A stretch of 64,000 bases of DNA from RUG369 sp050949645 (GTDB lineage: Bacteria; Planctomycetota; Planctomycetia; Pirellulales; Thermoguttaceae). Position 1 is the stretch's first letter; each line of letters opens with the position of its first letter. The stretch covers positions 2,418,001 to 2,482,000 of the forward strand of contig JBMNGC010000001.1 of assembly GCA_050949645.1 (NCBI GenBank), in the 5' to 3' direction. Positions 9,394 through 18,307 of this stretch are shown here, piece by piece. The notes beneath the pieces were generated by a model. The model made no database searches and was not told the DNA's origin. It worked only from the letters and a program-made list of their open reading frames with translations. The translations under genes and the position numbers were made by a program.

Positions 9394-12015
9394 TTAAGGG
9401 CGCTTCGAGCGCTCGATTTCACGTTCCCAGCGCGCGCGACGACCGGGGTCGCTCGGGTCGTCCCGCGTTAGCCACAGCGTCTTGGCGATCTTCTCAGCCT
9501 GGTCGGCTTTGCCGAGCCGACAGTAGAGTTTGATCGTCTCTTCCTTCGCGTCCCACCATTCTTTCGAGGAGGGCGGCGTTAACTCGGCGACGTCGCTCCA
9601 AAAGGAGAGCGCGAGTTCGAGCGCCCGGTCGTTTTGCTCGCCGGTCAGGAGTCGCGCGATCCCTCGCGCGGCGTCGACGTTTTCTAGAGCGCTCTTACGA
9701 ATCGCGGCAAAGAGGTTGAGGGATTCCTGGTTGCGACCGAGAAGTCGGAGCGCTTCGGCGCGAGCAAGGGTCGCGGTCGCCGTTGCGTTCTGGGAAGAAT
9801 CGAGCGTTTCCAGAACGAGGGCGGCGAGGCGTCGCCGGAGCGCTGGCGCCGCGTTCTCTGCAAGTTCGAGCGTCAGCTCGAGCGTCGCGAGGTCGACGGC
9901 GTCGCCTGCCCCCGACTCCCCGAGGATCGAAACAACTGCCTTCTCGTCGCCGCGAAGGAGAGAAAGGGAGAGACGCAGCGCGTCGATCTTTGCGCGCACG
10001 GGCTCTCTCGGGTCGGTCGCGGCGCGCCAGGCGTCGAGCGCGTCCGCGGCGACCTGCGCAAAGGCCGGTGAATCGGCCGCGCCAAAGTCAAACGCCATTT
10101 CAAAGAACGCGGGGAGGACGACGGAGTCCGGCGCCGCAGGACGCCATTCTTTCGGAACGGTCAGGAGTTGCGCGAGCGCCGCGATCGAATCGGCGGACGC
10201 GTCGGGCGGCGCAAAGGACGCGCGACGATAGAATCTCGCAAGCGTCGCGGCAAGGAGCGCGTCGCGATCGCTCTCGGACGCCTCGGCAAGCGCGGCGCTG
10301 AAGACGTCGCGTTCAAGCGCAAGCGCCGCGGGGAGCGCCGGATCGTCGTTAGCGACGTAATCAAGGGCAAGGCGCGCGTCGGAAAGAGCGCCTTCTTCGA
10401 GGGACCGTCGCGCAAGGTCGAGTGCGAACGCTCCGACGTTCGGCGCCGTCGGAAAGAGCCTGAGATATTCGAAACGCGCAAACGCGTCGTCCTGATTGAG
10501 GGATTCCCGATATTCGAGCGCAAGGAGCATAAAGGTGGAAGCGTTCGGCGCCTCGACGCGCTCGCGGCTGAGCGACTCGAAGCGTTCGGCGGCGTCGGCG
10601 CGCCAGGCGTCCTTATCCTCGGCGGCGGGAAGTTTCTGCTCCCGAAGGAGCTTATCGACGAGCGCCGCGGCGACGCAACGGAGACGATACTCCTCCTCAA
10701 GGTCGCCGGAATCGCTCGCGACTTGCGCGGCGCGATCATAGTCGGCAAGGGAAGACAGCCAGTCCTCCGCGAGGAACGCCTCTTGCGCCGCAAGTTCGAT
10801 CGCCGACCAGTCTCCTGCCGTCTCGCCCGCGCTGCGAGCAAGCTTGATCGTTTGCGCGCGGCCAAAACTCGACGTCACAAGAGCGCCGACGCGACGCGCT
10901 TCCTCGACGAGCGTCTCGCGCGCGAGCTCAACGACGCCCATGGGCGGTTCGCGCTCGTTGAGCTCCTGTTGCGTCGCCGTGGTCGGAACAACGCGCCAGT
11001 AAAGTTCAACGCGAGCGAGATTGAGGTCCTCGAAGGGGTCGTTAAAGATTTCGTTCCACCGTTTGGTATTCGCCGGGAGGGGCGCGCCGAGAAGATCGGT
11101 ATCCTGCGTCGCCTGACGGAGCGCTTCTGTCGTCTTACCCTCCGCCTGCAAGAGTCGAATTTCCTGCGCGACGAGCGCCGCGGCGATCTCGCGAAGAGCG
11201 GGAGTTTCGGCCTCGCGAGCCTCGAGGAGTCGGAGCGCCGCTTTCACGCGATTACCCGCGAGCTCAAAGTCGCCTGAAACTCTGGCGATTTCAATGAGAA
11301 GAACGCCCGTGAAGAACCAGTATTCGTCTTGGGCGGCGCGAGTATTTTTTTCAAGCGCGGCGGCGAATTTCTCGGCGGTTGCAACGCGATCCTGATCGGC
11401 GAGGTTCGCAAGGGTCCCTTTGGCGTGCCAGTAGAGAAAGGGTCGCGCCGAGGCGGCGGGAAGAGATTGAGCAAGACTCTTCGAGAGCGCGAGCGACGCG
11501 TCGAGCGCGTCCGAACGCGGCGCGGAAGAGGCGTCGGAGTCGGCGAGGTCGAGCGTTCCGAGTTCATAATACGCCCTGACGAGCGCAAGAGCGTAGCGCA
11601 AGGCAGAGTCGCTAAGCGTCTCGGCGGCGCCGAAATATTCAAAATAATCCTGACGAAAGTCGCGCCCTTCGACGGCGAGTCGGATCTCTTCGATGCGTTG
11701 GCGCGTTTCTTCGCGCGCGGCGCTCGAATCGAGGCGCGTAGACTCAAGCGCGGCGCGAACGGCAAGTCGGCCGAACCGTTCGCGTACGTCGGGCGGGAAC
11801 GACGCCAGGGAGGACGACAGGTCGCGCAACCGCGCGTCGGCGAGCTCTGGAACGCCGTAGTTCAGCGTCATTTCGGCAAAGTCGAGGTCAAGCGTCAACG
11901 CGTCGCTCGAATCGGGACGCCAGCTCGCGACTGGTCCGCGGTCGTCGGCGAACGCCCAAGACGCGGCGAACGCAAAACAAAGCGCAACGCGAAAAACGAA
12001 AGATACCCCTGACAT
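9394..12015 (-). CDS. large secreted helical-repeat (TPR-like) protein
   Basis: 873 residues starting with a clear signal peptide (about 1-23, ending ASWAFA). The rest is almost entirely helical, rich in Ala, Leu, Glu and Arg, with recurring short helix pairs of the TPR/Sel1 kind (for example AEALRLLGRNQESLNLFAAI and YCRLGKADQAEKIAKTLW near the end). No catalytic motif is seen. It lies 65 bases after the ExbD-like gene on the same strand. In other bacteria TPR proteins often accompany Tol/Exb systems, so an envelope scaffold role is a reasonable but unproven guess. GGAG seven bases before the ATG supports the start. Confidence 0.72.
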   Translation of the reverse strand: MSGVSFVFRVALCFAFAASWAFADDRGPVASWRPDSSDALTLDLDFAEMTLNYGVPELADARLRDLSSSLASFPPDVRERFGRLAVRAALESTRLDSSAAREETRQRIEEIRLAVEGRDFRQDYFEYFGAAETLSDSALRYALALVRAYYELGTLDLADSDASSAPRSDALDASLALSKSLAQSLPAASARPFLYWHAKGTLANLADQDRVATAEKFAAALEKNTRAAQDEYWFFTGVLLIEIARVSGDFELAGNRVKAALRLLEAREAETPALREIAAALVAQEIRLLQAEGKTTEALRQATQDTDLLGAPLPANTKRWNEIFNDPFEDLNLARVELYWRVVPTTATQQELNEREPPMGVVELARETLVEEARRVGALVTSSFGRAQTIKLARSAGETAGDWSAIELAAQEAFLAEDWLSSLADYDRAAQVASDSGDLEEEYRLRCVAAALVDKLLREQKLPAAEDKDAWRADAAERFESLSRERVEAPNASTFMLLALEYRESLNQDDAFARFEYLRLFPTAPNVGAFALDLARRSLEEGALSDARLALDYVANDDPALPAALALERDVFSAALAEASESDRDALLAATLARFYRRASFAPPDASADSIAALAQLLTVPKEWRPAAPDSVVLPAFFEMAFDFGAADSPAFAQVAADALDAWRAATDPREPVRAKIDALRLSLSLLRGDEKAVVSILGESGAGDAVDLATLELTLELAENAAPALRRRLAALVLETLDSSQNATATATLARAEALRLLGRNQESLNLFAAIRKSALENVDAARGIARLLTGEQNDRALELALSFWSDVAELTPPSSKEWWDAKEETIKLYCRLGKADQAEKIAKTLWLTRDDPSDPGRRARWEREIERSKRP

Positions 12016-12080
12016 AAGAAAGCTCCGATACGACGATTCCCAAGCGTAATCGCGCCCGATACGGAACGCCCTTCTCTAGA

Positions 12081-12536
12081 TCAGCGAGCGAGCGCTTCGG
12101 GGGACGCTGCGAATTTGATTTTACCGAGTCCGACGCGACGCGCGCAGTCGTAGACGTCCAGGACGCTTTCGATCGGAACGTTGCGTTCGGGCGCAACGAC
12201 GACGGGGACGTTCGGATCGATCTCCTGGAGCGCCGAGAGGAGCGCTTCGACGTCGGCCAAGCTCGCGACCCGTTTGCCGTCGACAGCGTATTCGACGCGT
12301 CGCGATGGTCCGACGAGTATCCGCGCGACGATCTTTCCAAGGTCGCGCTCTTCCTGCGGCGCGCGCTCCGAAACGATCGCGCCCGAGGACGCAAGATTCG
12401 TCGGCAGCGTCTTTTCCGGTTCTTTAAAGTCGGAAGTGCACACGAAGAAGATCAGCAGCAGGAATATCACGTCGATCATCGACGTTAAGTTGAGTTCCGG
12501 CGGCTCGTTCGCGCCTTGGACGTCCGGCTGTTTCAT
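12081..12536 (-). CDS. ExbD/TolR family biopolymer transport protein
   Basis: 151 residues with one N-terminal membrane helix. The segment LNLTSMIDVIFLLLIFFV carries the family's membrane aspartate (MIDV), which conducts protons in ExbD/TolR. The C-terminal part is a small periplasmic domain (PVVVAPERNVPIESVLDVYDCARRVG). ExbD works with ExbB/TolQ to transmit proton-motive force to envelope proteins. No ExbB/TolQ gene lies in this window, so the partner must be encoded elsewhere. It sits between rsmE and the helical-repeat secreted protein on the same strand. Confidence 0.9.
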   Translation of the reverse strand: MKQPDVQGANEPPELNLTSMIDVIFLLLIFFVCTSDFKEPEKTLPTNLASSGAIVSERAPQEERDLGKIVARILVGPSRRVEYAVDGKRVASLADVEALLSALQEIDPNVPVVVAPERNVPIESVLDVYDCARRVGLGKIKFAASPEALAR

Positions 12537-12628
12537 GATCGGTGATTTTGACTCCCAGGATTGTGAAAACGCACGACGTTACGCGCATGCGTCGGCGTTC
12601 GCTATTGTGAAAAAAAGGTACGCTGACG

Positions 12629-13483
12629 TCAACCCAGGTGCAAAAAGAGCGTTGCGGCGACGAGCGCGGCGGTCTCGACGCGATAGACTTGGCGCCCCAA
12701 ATCGAGGGGCGTCCACCCTCCGGCGACCGCGCTTTCAACTTCAGAATGCGAGAACCCGCCCGCGGGGCCGACCATCGCGAGCGCGCCGCGCGGGACTCGA
12801 CCGTCGAGATCGCGGATCAGCTCAGAGAACCCGCGCTGTCCGAAATCGCCGTCGGACAACGGGTGCGCGATAACGCGGAGGACCTCGTCGCACGGTTTGA
12901 ATTCGTCGAAGAGCGTCTCGTCGCCGAGGCGCGCGCGGAGCGCTTCAGCGTCGGGCGAAAGGGACGACGATTCCGCGTTCACCTTGGCGTCAAGGATCTC
13001 CAGGAGCGCCGGAAGCTCCGCGACGCCGATCGACGACGTAATCGTCATAAGCTTAAGGCGTCCGCATTGTTTCGAAGCTTCGAGCGCCTGACGCTCAAGT
13101 CGTTCGCGAACCTTCGTGTCGAACTTTACGTCGGCGCGCTCGCAGTCGATCGGGATAAATCGACGCACGCCGAGTTCCGTGAGCTTTTCAAGCGCCCACT
13201 TCTGGCGCTCGCCCTTCGGGAGCGCGACAAGCGCGGTCACCGCTATCTCAGGCTCGCGGTCGTCCTCGCGCGTCTCGAGAATCTCAAGCTCGACGCAATC
13301 TTTAACGATCGACGTAATGCGCGACCGATATTCGCGTCCGGTTCCGTCGAAAAGGAACGCTTCGTCGCCCGGCTTTTTGCGCATAACGCGCGTTAAATGC
13401 CGCGCTTCTGCGCCCCTCAAAATCGCGAGCCCGTCCGACGTCGCCTTTTGATCCTCCGACGCAATGAAATACAAATCGCTCAT
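12629..13483 (-). CDS. rsmE: 16S rRNA (uracil-1498-N3)-methyltransferase
   Basis: Methylates U1498 of 16S rRNA using S-adenosylmethionine. The 284-residue protein has the N-terminal PUA-like part (HLTRVMRKKPGDEAFLFDGTG) and the C-terminal SPOUT knot: KGERQKWALEKLTELGVRRFIPIDCER, then GPAGGFSHSEV and LGRQVYRVETAALVA. These are hallmark RsmE sequences. ATG at 13483 is preceded by AAGG at normal distance. It heads the minus-strand set rsmE - exbD-like - helical-repeat protein. Confidence 0.95.
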   Translation of the reverse strand: MSDLYFIASEDQKATSDGLAILRGAEARHLTRVMRKKPGDEAFLFDGTGREYRSRITSIVKDCVELEILETREDDREPEIAVTALVALPKGERQKWALEKLTELGVRRFIPIDCERADVKFDTKVRERLERQALEASKQCGRLKLMTITSSIGVAELPALLEILDAKVNAESSSLSPDAEALRARLGDETLFDEFKPCDEVLRVIAHPLSDGDFGQRGFSELIRDLDGRVPRGALAMVGPAGGFSHSEVESAVAGGWTPLDLGRQVYRVETAALVAATLFLHLG

Positions 13484-13803
13484 TCTTCGCCCTTCTCGCG
13501 CCTTCTTTATAATTCGTTTCGTCGACTTTAGTTGTCCAGTATTTTAACGACGGGACGTAAGGACGCCAGAGGGCGTGTCGGAACCGGATATTCCGTGATC
13601 TTGAATCTGATCAACTTTGTGGAAATCTTTGCGTTACGCCTTATCGTTGCCGTCCATAAGACCGCCAAGAAAACAAAAGACCGACGGTTTGCATTAAACC
13701 GTCGGTCTGACTCGTCGAAGTGGAACGATAAATCGGACGATGCGTGTTCGCGTCCGGCCCGAATCTGTCTGGAGGATCGCCGTCAGTTGGCGCGACGCGG
13801 GAA
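13484..13803. other. intergenic interval, 320 bp
   Basis: Holds the terminator of the outer-membrane protein gene (13671-13708) and presumably the rsmE promoter. No gene is supported; small open frames here look like noise. Confidence 0.6.
13671..13708 (-). terminator. intrinsic terminator after the outer-membrane protein gene
   Basis: Perfect 13-bp stem (agaccgacggttt / aaaccgtcggtct) with a 5-base loop, followed on the minus strand by TTTGTTTT. About 95 bases beyond the stop of the minus-strand gene ending at 13804. Confidence 0.87.
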
Positions 13804-15060
13804 TTAATAAAGGAGTCCGACCTTGAGATAAACGGCGTCCTTCGGCTCGTAAAGCTTTCCGAGTTTCGTCTTTACCTCTCGACCAAAGGAGCCGCCGACC
13901 TCGAACGAACCGCGCAGACGCGTCGGACACTCGAAGGCGACCCCCAGTCCGACCTTATAGTCGCTGTAATCAAAGTTAAACGTGTGGTTGTTGCGAACCG
14001 TCATCTCGTCGGAATACGTAAGCCAGCGCCGACTGACGACGTCGCCGTGCACAAAGAACCACCAGTCGGTCTCGTTGACCTTCGTAAGGTAATGATCCCA
14101 GCGAGGATTGGGAAACGCGATGCGCAACTGATTCTGAGGATTTGGATTGTACGTCAATCCCACGACAGGTAGGAGTTTATACTTAATCGTATCGAGATAT
14201 TGAACGCCGCCGAAAATCCGGACCTGCTTTTCGCTGTCGATAGGCAATCCTAACTCCGCGCGCCCTCGCAGGTAAATCGCCTTCTCCGTAATTTTCTTAA
14301 AGCTCGAGCTCACGCCGATCGAAAAGTCGGCGCGCGCCTCAAGATCATTGTAGTTCGCTAGAAAGGTCGTCGTAAGTCCCGCGTCGAAAAAGTTTCCATC
14401 CCAGTCTCCGAAGTCCTTCGAGGCGTTGATATAGTCGTACGTAAAGTTGGGCGTGAGCAGGAAGTACCCGTTGTTCATGTTGTTGACGCTTTGCACCATG
14501 CTGCTGGGAATCGCGAAGAGAAGCCGCGCGTTGACCTCGTTGAACCCGAGCCCTCTCGAACTGCCCTTGGGAATGAACATGTAGTAGCCCGAGAGTTCCT
14601 GACGGTACTTGAACATCTTCTGGAAGGTCGTCGGCTCGCCGTTCGAGGGCGTGTAGGGCTGCGGGTCAAAGGGCTTGTCGGAACCGACGACGGGGGGCGT
14701 CACGACGTCGGCGGTCGCGTTGGTGACCCTCGACGAGCCAATCGTCGAGGTCGACGTGGGAGATTCCGCCGGCGGAATAACCGAATCGGCGCTCTGACCG
14801 CGATAGACGGCGTCGTCGCCGAGGCACGCGGCGAGGAACCCTGAGCTGCGGCGCGGGAACGCGTAGTCGGCTTCTATCGAGGAAGGGGAGACAACGACAT
14901 AGTCCCCATAATTTTCGTCGTCGAAGTTGAATCCTAAAGAGAATTCGGGGCCGAAATCGCGATCGAGCGCCAAAGCGCGGTCGTTCGCAAGGGTCGTCGC
15001 CGCGATAAGCGCGAGCGCGCAGAGCGTATAGAACAAGCGTTCAACCGATAGATTACGCAT
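13804..15060 (-). CDS. secreted beta-barrel-like outer-membrane protein
   Basis: 418 residues from the ATG at 15060, which has AAGGA ten bases upstream; an in-frame GTG at 15081 is a less likely start. It begins with a signal peptide (LFYTLCALALIAATTLA). The rest alternates polar and aromatic residues in short strands (for example GYFLLTPNFTYDYI, LEARADFSIGVSSSFKKI, NHTFNFDYSDYKVGLGVAFE), as in transmembrane beta barrels, and it ends in an aromatic residue (YLKVGLLY), as many barrel proteins do. The specific family is not recognised. Convergent to rsmE's promoter region, with its own terminator; divergent from rpsA. Confidence 0.7.
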   Translation of the reverse strand: MRNLSVERLFYTLCALALIAATTLANDRALALDRDFGPEFSLGFNFDDENYGDYVVVSPSSIEADYAFPRRSSGFLAACLGDDAVYRGQSADSVIPPAESPTSTSTIGSSRVTNATADVVTPPVVGSDKPFDPQPYTPSNGEPTTFQKMFKYRQELSGYYMFIPKGSSRGLGFNEVNARLLFAIPSSMVQSVNNMNNGYFLLTPNFTYDYINASKDFGDWDGNFFDAGLTTTFLANYNDLEARADFSIGVSSSFKKITEKAIYLRGRAELGLPIDSEKQVRIFGGVQYLDTIKYKLLPVVGLTYNPNPQNQLRIAFPNPRWDHYLTKVNETDWWFFVHGDVVSRRWLTYSDEMTVRNNHTFNFDYSDYKVGLGVAFECPTRLRGSFEVGGSFGREVKTKLGKLYEPKDAVYLKVGLLY

Positions 15061-15681
15061 GGCGGCGAGGTCCTTCAGCACGTGTATTGAACGGCGCGGT
15101 TGCGCGCGTTTATCACAAAGACGCTCCGACCCTCCTTGGTCGGCGTCAACGGATCAAGGTTTAATAAAAAAGCGGTCTGTGTCAAGTTCAATATCAAGTT
15201 TATCATCATGGCGCGAGCGCGCTCAAGGAACGGTCCAAGGTTTTTCATGATAAGAGGACGATAAAAATAGGCGATCGATTCAGGCTCGATTCGAGGCTTC
15301 TTTTAGAAGTTTTTTAAAATTAAGTTCCATTATTCCCGAAAATTTCGTTATTCTCCACAAGAATAGGGCTTGCCCATAGATTAAGAGGCGCTACAATGAA
15401 TTTGCATTCTTGGCGGGCACGTTGCGTTTCATACTCGAATCGAACGACGCCGCCTTGGATCTTTTTCAAGGTTCGGGACGTCGGCGTTATGCCGACCGGC
15501 CTCTAATTGTCGGCGCGAATTTGGCGTTTCGCGTCGCTAGCGTATTTTATTCACCCCCGTTTTTTATTGGGGCCCCCGCAGTCGAACCTGGCCGTCCGCA
15601 TTGCTGTCGACTCTGTTCGTCCGCATTCTAAGAGCGCGGCGCGGGAGCCGTGTAAATTACCTTATTGCAAGGGAACTTATT
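15061..15681. other. divergent intergenic region with rpsA promoter and leader
   Basis: 621 bp between the outer-membrane protein gene and rpsA. It carries a good sigma-70 type promoter at 15370-15397 and a roughly 280-base rpsA leader. The leader includes a possible hairpin around 15554-15575 (ccccg ... ggggc around a T run). No separate gene is supported. Confidence 0.6.
15370..15397 (+). promoter_or_regulatory. sigma-70 type promoter for rpsA
   Basis: TTGCCC, 16-base spacer, TACAAT. Transcription would begin near 15404, giving a leader of about 280 bases before the rpsA GTG start. Confidence 0.65.
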
Positions 15682-17466
15682 GTGGTAAATCGCATTCTCA
15701 TCCGCGGGTTAGACAACGGCGATAACTTTGAAAGCGCGATTGATTTCGACGAAGCCGAATTCAACGAGCATCTTAAAAACGACGCCGATCTTCAGCGTGA
15801 TAAAATTGCTGAAGGGCGCGTCATTCGTGTCGAAAACGACTTTGTCATCGTCGACGTCGGTTCCAAGAGCGAAGGCGCCATTCCTCTTACGGAATGGGAA
15901 GAAGACGAAGAACAGCCGGAGCCGGGCAGCGTCGTCAGGGTTCTTGTTGAAGAAACCGAAGAGACGATGTCTCCTGAGGAAGTTCAGTATCGCGGTATGA
16001 TCGTTCTTAGCAAGCGTAAGGCCGCTAAGATCGAAGCATGGGACCGCCTGATGGAGACCATCCAGGAAGGCGACGTTTGCGAAGGTCGAGTCATCAAGAA
16101 GATCAAGGGCGGTCTCCTCGTCGATATCGGCGACGTCGTCGTCTTCCTGCCAGCAAGCCAGGTCGATATCCGTCGTCCCTCCGACATCACTGAATTCATC
16201 GACCAGCAGGTCAAGTGCATCATCCTCAAGATCGATCCGACGCGTCGCAATATCGTCGTTAGCCGTCGAGCGCTCATCGAGCGTGAACGCGACAAGCGGA
16301 AGTCCGAGCTTCTCAAGGAACTTGAAGTTGGACAGCGTCGCGTTGGAACCGTTAAGAACATCGCCGATTTCGGAGCCTTTATCGACCTCGGCGGTATCGA
16401 CGGACTCCTTCACATTACGGATATGAGCTGGGGTCGCGTTACGAATCCCAGCGACGTCGTCAAGCTTGACGATCAGATCGAAATCGTTATCCTGAACATC
16501 GACTACGATAAGGAGAAGATTTCGCTTGGCCTCAAGCAGCTTACGCTGTCCCCGTGGGAAGAAGTCGAGCTCAAGTATCCGGTTGGCTCCCGCGTTCATG
16601 GAACGGTCGTCAACGTCATGTCCTACGGCGCTTTCGTTAAACTTGAAGAGGGCGTCGAAGGGCTCGTTCACATCTCCGAGATGAGTTGGACCAAGCGTAT
16701 CAACCATCCGAATGAGATCGTTTCGAACGGCGACGAGATCGACGTTGTCATCCTTGGTATCAACAAGGACAAGCAGGAAATTTCCCTTGGTCTCAAACAG
16801 ACCATGAAGAACCCTTGGGACGCCGTCGACGAGAAATATCCTGTCGGCACGCATATCAAGGGCATTGTCCGCAACCTCACGAATTACGGAGCGTTCGTCG
16901 AGCTCGAAGAGGGCGTCGACGGCCTGCTTCACATCTCCGACATGAGTTGGGTTCGCAAGATCACTCATCCGAGCGAAGTCGTTCGTAAGAACGACGAGAT
17001 CGAGTGCGTCGTGACGTCCGTCGACAAGAAGAACCATCGCATCGCGCTCGGGCTCAAGCAGTTCACCGAAGACCCGTGGCTCACGCGCATCCCCGAGCTC
17101 TATCGACCCAACCAGGTCGTCACGGGCACGGTCACCAAGATCACGAACTTTGGCGTTTTCGTCTCCCTGGAAGACGAGCTCGAAGGTCTTCTCCATATCT
17201 CCGAGCTTTCCGATCATAAGGTCGAGAATCCGGAAGAGATTGTCAAAGTGGGCGACGAGCTCGAAGTCATGATCCTTCGCGTCGATCCCGGCGAACGCAA
17301 GATCGGTCTTTCGCGTAAGCGCGTCCTCGATCCGGATAGCGCGCCTTACGAAGAGGAATCTCCTTCCACTTCCTCTTCTGTCAAGCAGAACTATAAACCA
17401 GACGAGCTCCTCGGCGGCATTGGCGGCGGTTCTACCGAGCTCTTCTCCCTGCCTGGCGACGAATGA
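15682..17466 (+). CDS. rpsA: 30S ribosomal protein S1
   Basis: Binds mRNA and helps load it on the 30S subunit. Six S1 RNA-binding repeats are visible in 594 residues: two divergent ones at the N-terminus (EGRVIRVENDFVIVDVGSKSEG and EGRVIKKIKGGLLVDIGDV), then four canonical ones beginning GTVKNIADFGAFID, GTVVNVMSYGAFVKL, GIVRNLTNYGAFVEL and GTVTKITNFGVFVSL, each followed by a GLLHI or GLVHI segment. This matches the six-repeat layout of proteobacterial S1. I chose the GTG at 15682 because AAGGGA lies seven bases before it; the frame is open further upstream but without a better start. Its own promoter and terminator make it a single-gene transcript. Confidence 0.96.
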   Translation: MVNRILIRGLDNGDNFESAIDFDEAEFNEHLKNDADLQRDKIAEGRVIRVENDFVIVDVGSKSEGAIPLTEWEEDEEQPEPGSVVRVLVEETEETMSPEEVQYRGMIVLSKRKAAKIEAWDRLMETIQEGDVCEGRVIKKIKGGLLVDIGDVVVFLPASQVDIRRPSDITEFIDQQVKCIILKIDPTRRNIVVSRRALIERERDKRKSELLKELEVGQRRVGTVKNIADFGAFIDLGGIDGLLHITDMSWGRVTNPSDVVKLDDQIEIVILNIDYDKEKISLGLKQLTLSPWEEVELKYPVGSRVHGTVVNVMSYGAFVKLEEGVEGLVHISEMSWTKRINHPNEIVSNGDEIDVVILGINKDKQEISLGLKQTMKNPWDAVDEKYPVGTHIKGIVRNLTNYGAFVELEEGVDGLLHISDMSWVRKITHPSEVVRKNDEIECVVTSVDKKNHRIALGLKQFTEDPWLTRIPELYRPNQVVTGTVTKITNFGVFVSLEDELEGLLHISELSDHKVENPEEIVKVGDELEVMILRVDPGERKIGLSRKRVLDPDSAPYEEESPSTSSSVKQNYKPDELLGGIGGGSTELFSLPGDE

Positions 17467-17494
17467 TCGACTGATCCTCAAAGCTTAAACGTAA

Positions 17495-17532
17495 AACGGC
17501 TTCGAACCTACCCGGTTCGGAGCCGTTTTTTT
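17495..17532 (+). terminator. intrinsic terminator after rpsA
   Basis: 14-bp stem (aacggcttcgaacc / ggttcggagccgtt, one G-U pair), short loop, followed by a T run. It begins 28 bases after the rpsA stop. Confidence 0.9.
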
Positions 17533-17698
17533 ATCCCCGGACGACGCGATCTTAGGAACCGCCGCAACGCGTTGACGATCTCTCAGGCGTCGGCCAGCCC
17601 TTCTCTGCGCCACTAAGACTCCGCTATGGCATTCTCTGCCGCGCTATCTGCGTTGCCCCAGAACCGCGCATGGAAATAAAATACTTAACTAAGAGCCG

Positions 17699-18136
17699 TT
17701 ATTGCGGCAGATCAGGGTTGCGATCGAGCTTGAATTCGAGATCCTTAACTGGTCCGGTAATGCTCTGGGAAATACCAGAAGTCGAAGCGCTGAGGTACTT
17801 AAGATCAATAGCGGGCGCGGTCTCGGGCTCAGTCGTATCGCCGTTGGGGAGCGTCACGCTCTCCTTCGTTATCGTCTCAATCGCCGTGAAATAGACGTCG
17901 TAATCGCCTTTCGGGAGTCCGTCGTTGGGCTTGATCGACGAGACCTGAAACTGACCGTTCTCGATCGTCCCACGCGCCTGGAAGTCGCCGGCTTTCGAGA
18001 CGAAGTTAATCTGGCCAGCCTCGACTGGCGTATTGTCGTCAGAAAAGACGACGGTACCGGCAACCTTAACGTTGCCAGAACAACCGACGACGAAGAGGAG
18101 CGTAAGAGTCAATGCCAAAAATGTCAAACGTTTCAT
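17699..18136 (-). CDS. small lipoprotein with transthyretin-like beta domain
   Basis: 145 residues with a lipoprotein signal peptide (LTLLFVVGC; cysteine at about 19). The body resembles the small carboxypeptidase-regulatory or transthyretin-like lipoproteins common next to DUF1559 genes in planctomycetes: KVAGTVVFSDDNTPVEAGQINFVS, then ARGTIENGQFQVSSIK and LPKGDYDVYFTAI. Such domains are beta sandwiches; the function is unknown. GGTGAG five bases before ATG supports the start. It follows the DUF1559 gene on the same strand, separated by a strong hairpin. Confidence 0.85.
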   Translation of the reverse strand: MKRLTFLALTLTLLFVVGCSGNVKVAGTVVFSDDNTPVEAGQINFVSKAGDFQARGTIENGQFQVSSIKPNDGLPKGDYDVYFTAIETITKESVTLPNGDTTEPETAPAIDLKYLSASTSGISQSITGPVKDLEFKLDRNPDLPQ

Positions 18137-18226
18137 GAGTTCTCACCATACAAATTGCGAATCCGACGTCTCGACCCGATAGTCTGTCGTCTTCTGTGAA
18201 AAGGGAGATAAAGCTACTCCCACATG

Positions 18227-18263
18227 CCTACGTCGACGCCCTCTTCGAGAGCGTCGACGTAGG
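18227..18263 (-). other. 13-bp inverted repeat between DUF1559 and lipoprotein genes
   Basis: Perfect 13-bp arms (cctacgtcgacgc / gcgtcgacgtagg) around an 11-base centre. No T run follows on either strand, so it looks more like an RNA stability or partial-termination hairpin in the DUF1559-lipoprotein transcript than a full terminator. Confidence 0.6.
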
Positions 18264-18307
18264 GGAATCATCGTGACAATTCGTTGCAGAGAACGAGTCG
18301 GCTGCTC

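Noticed and set aside
15709..17481. 590-codon open frame antisense to rpsA
   Set aside because: Shadow of the real gene caused by its codon bias; the product is a charged nonsense string while the plus strand encodes six clear S1 domains.
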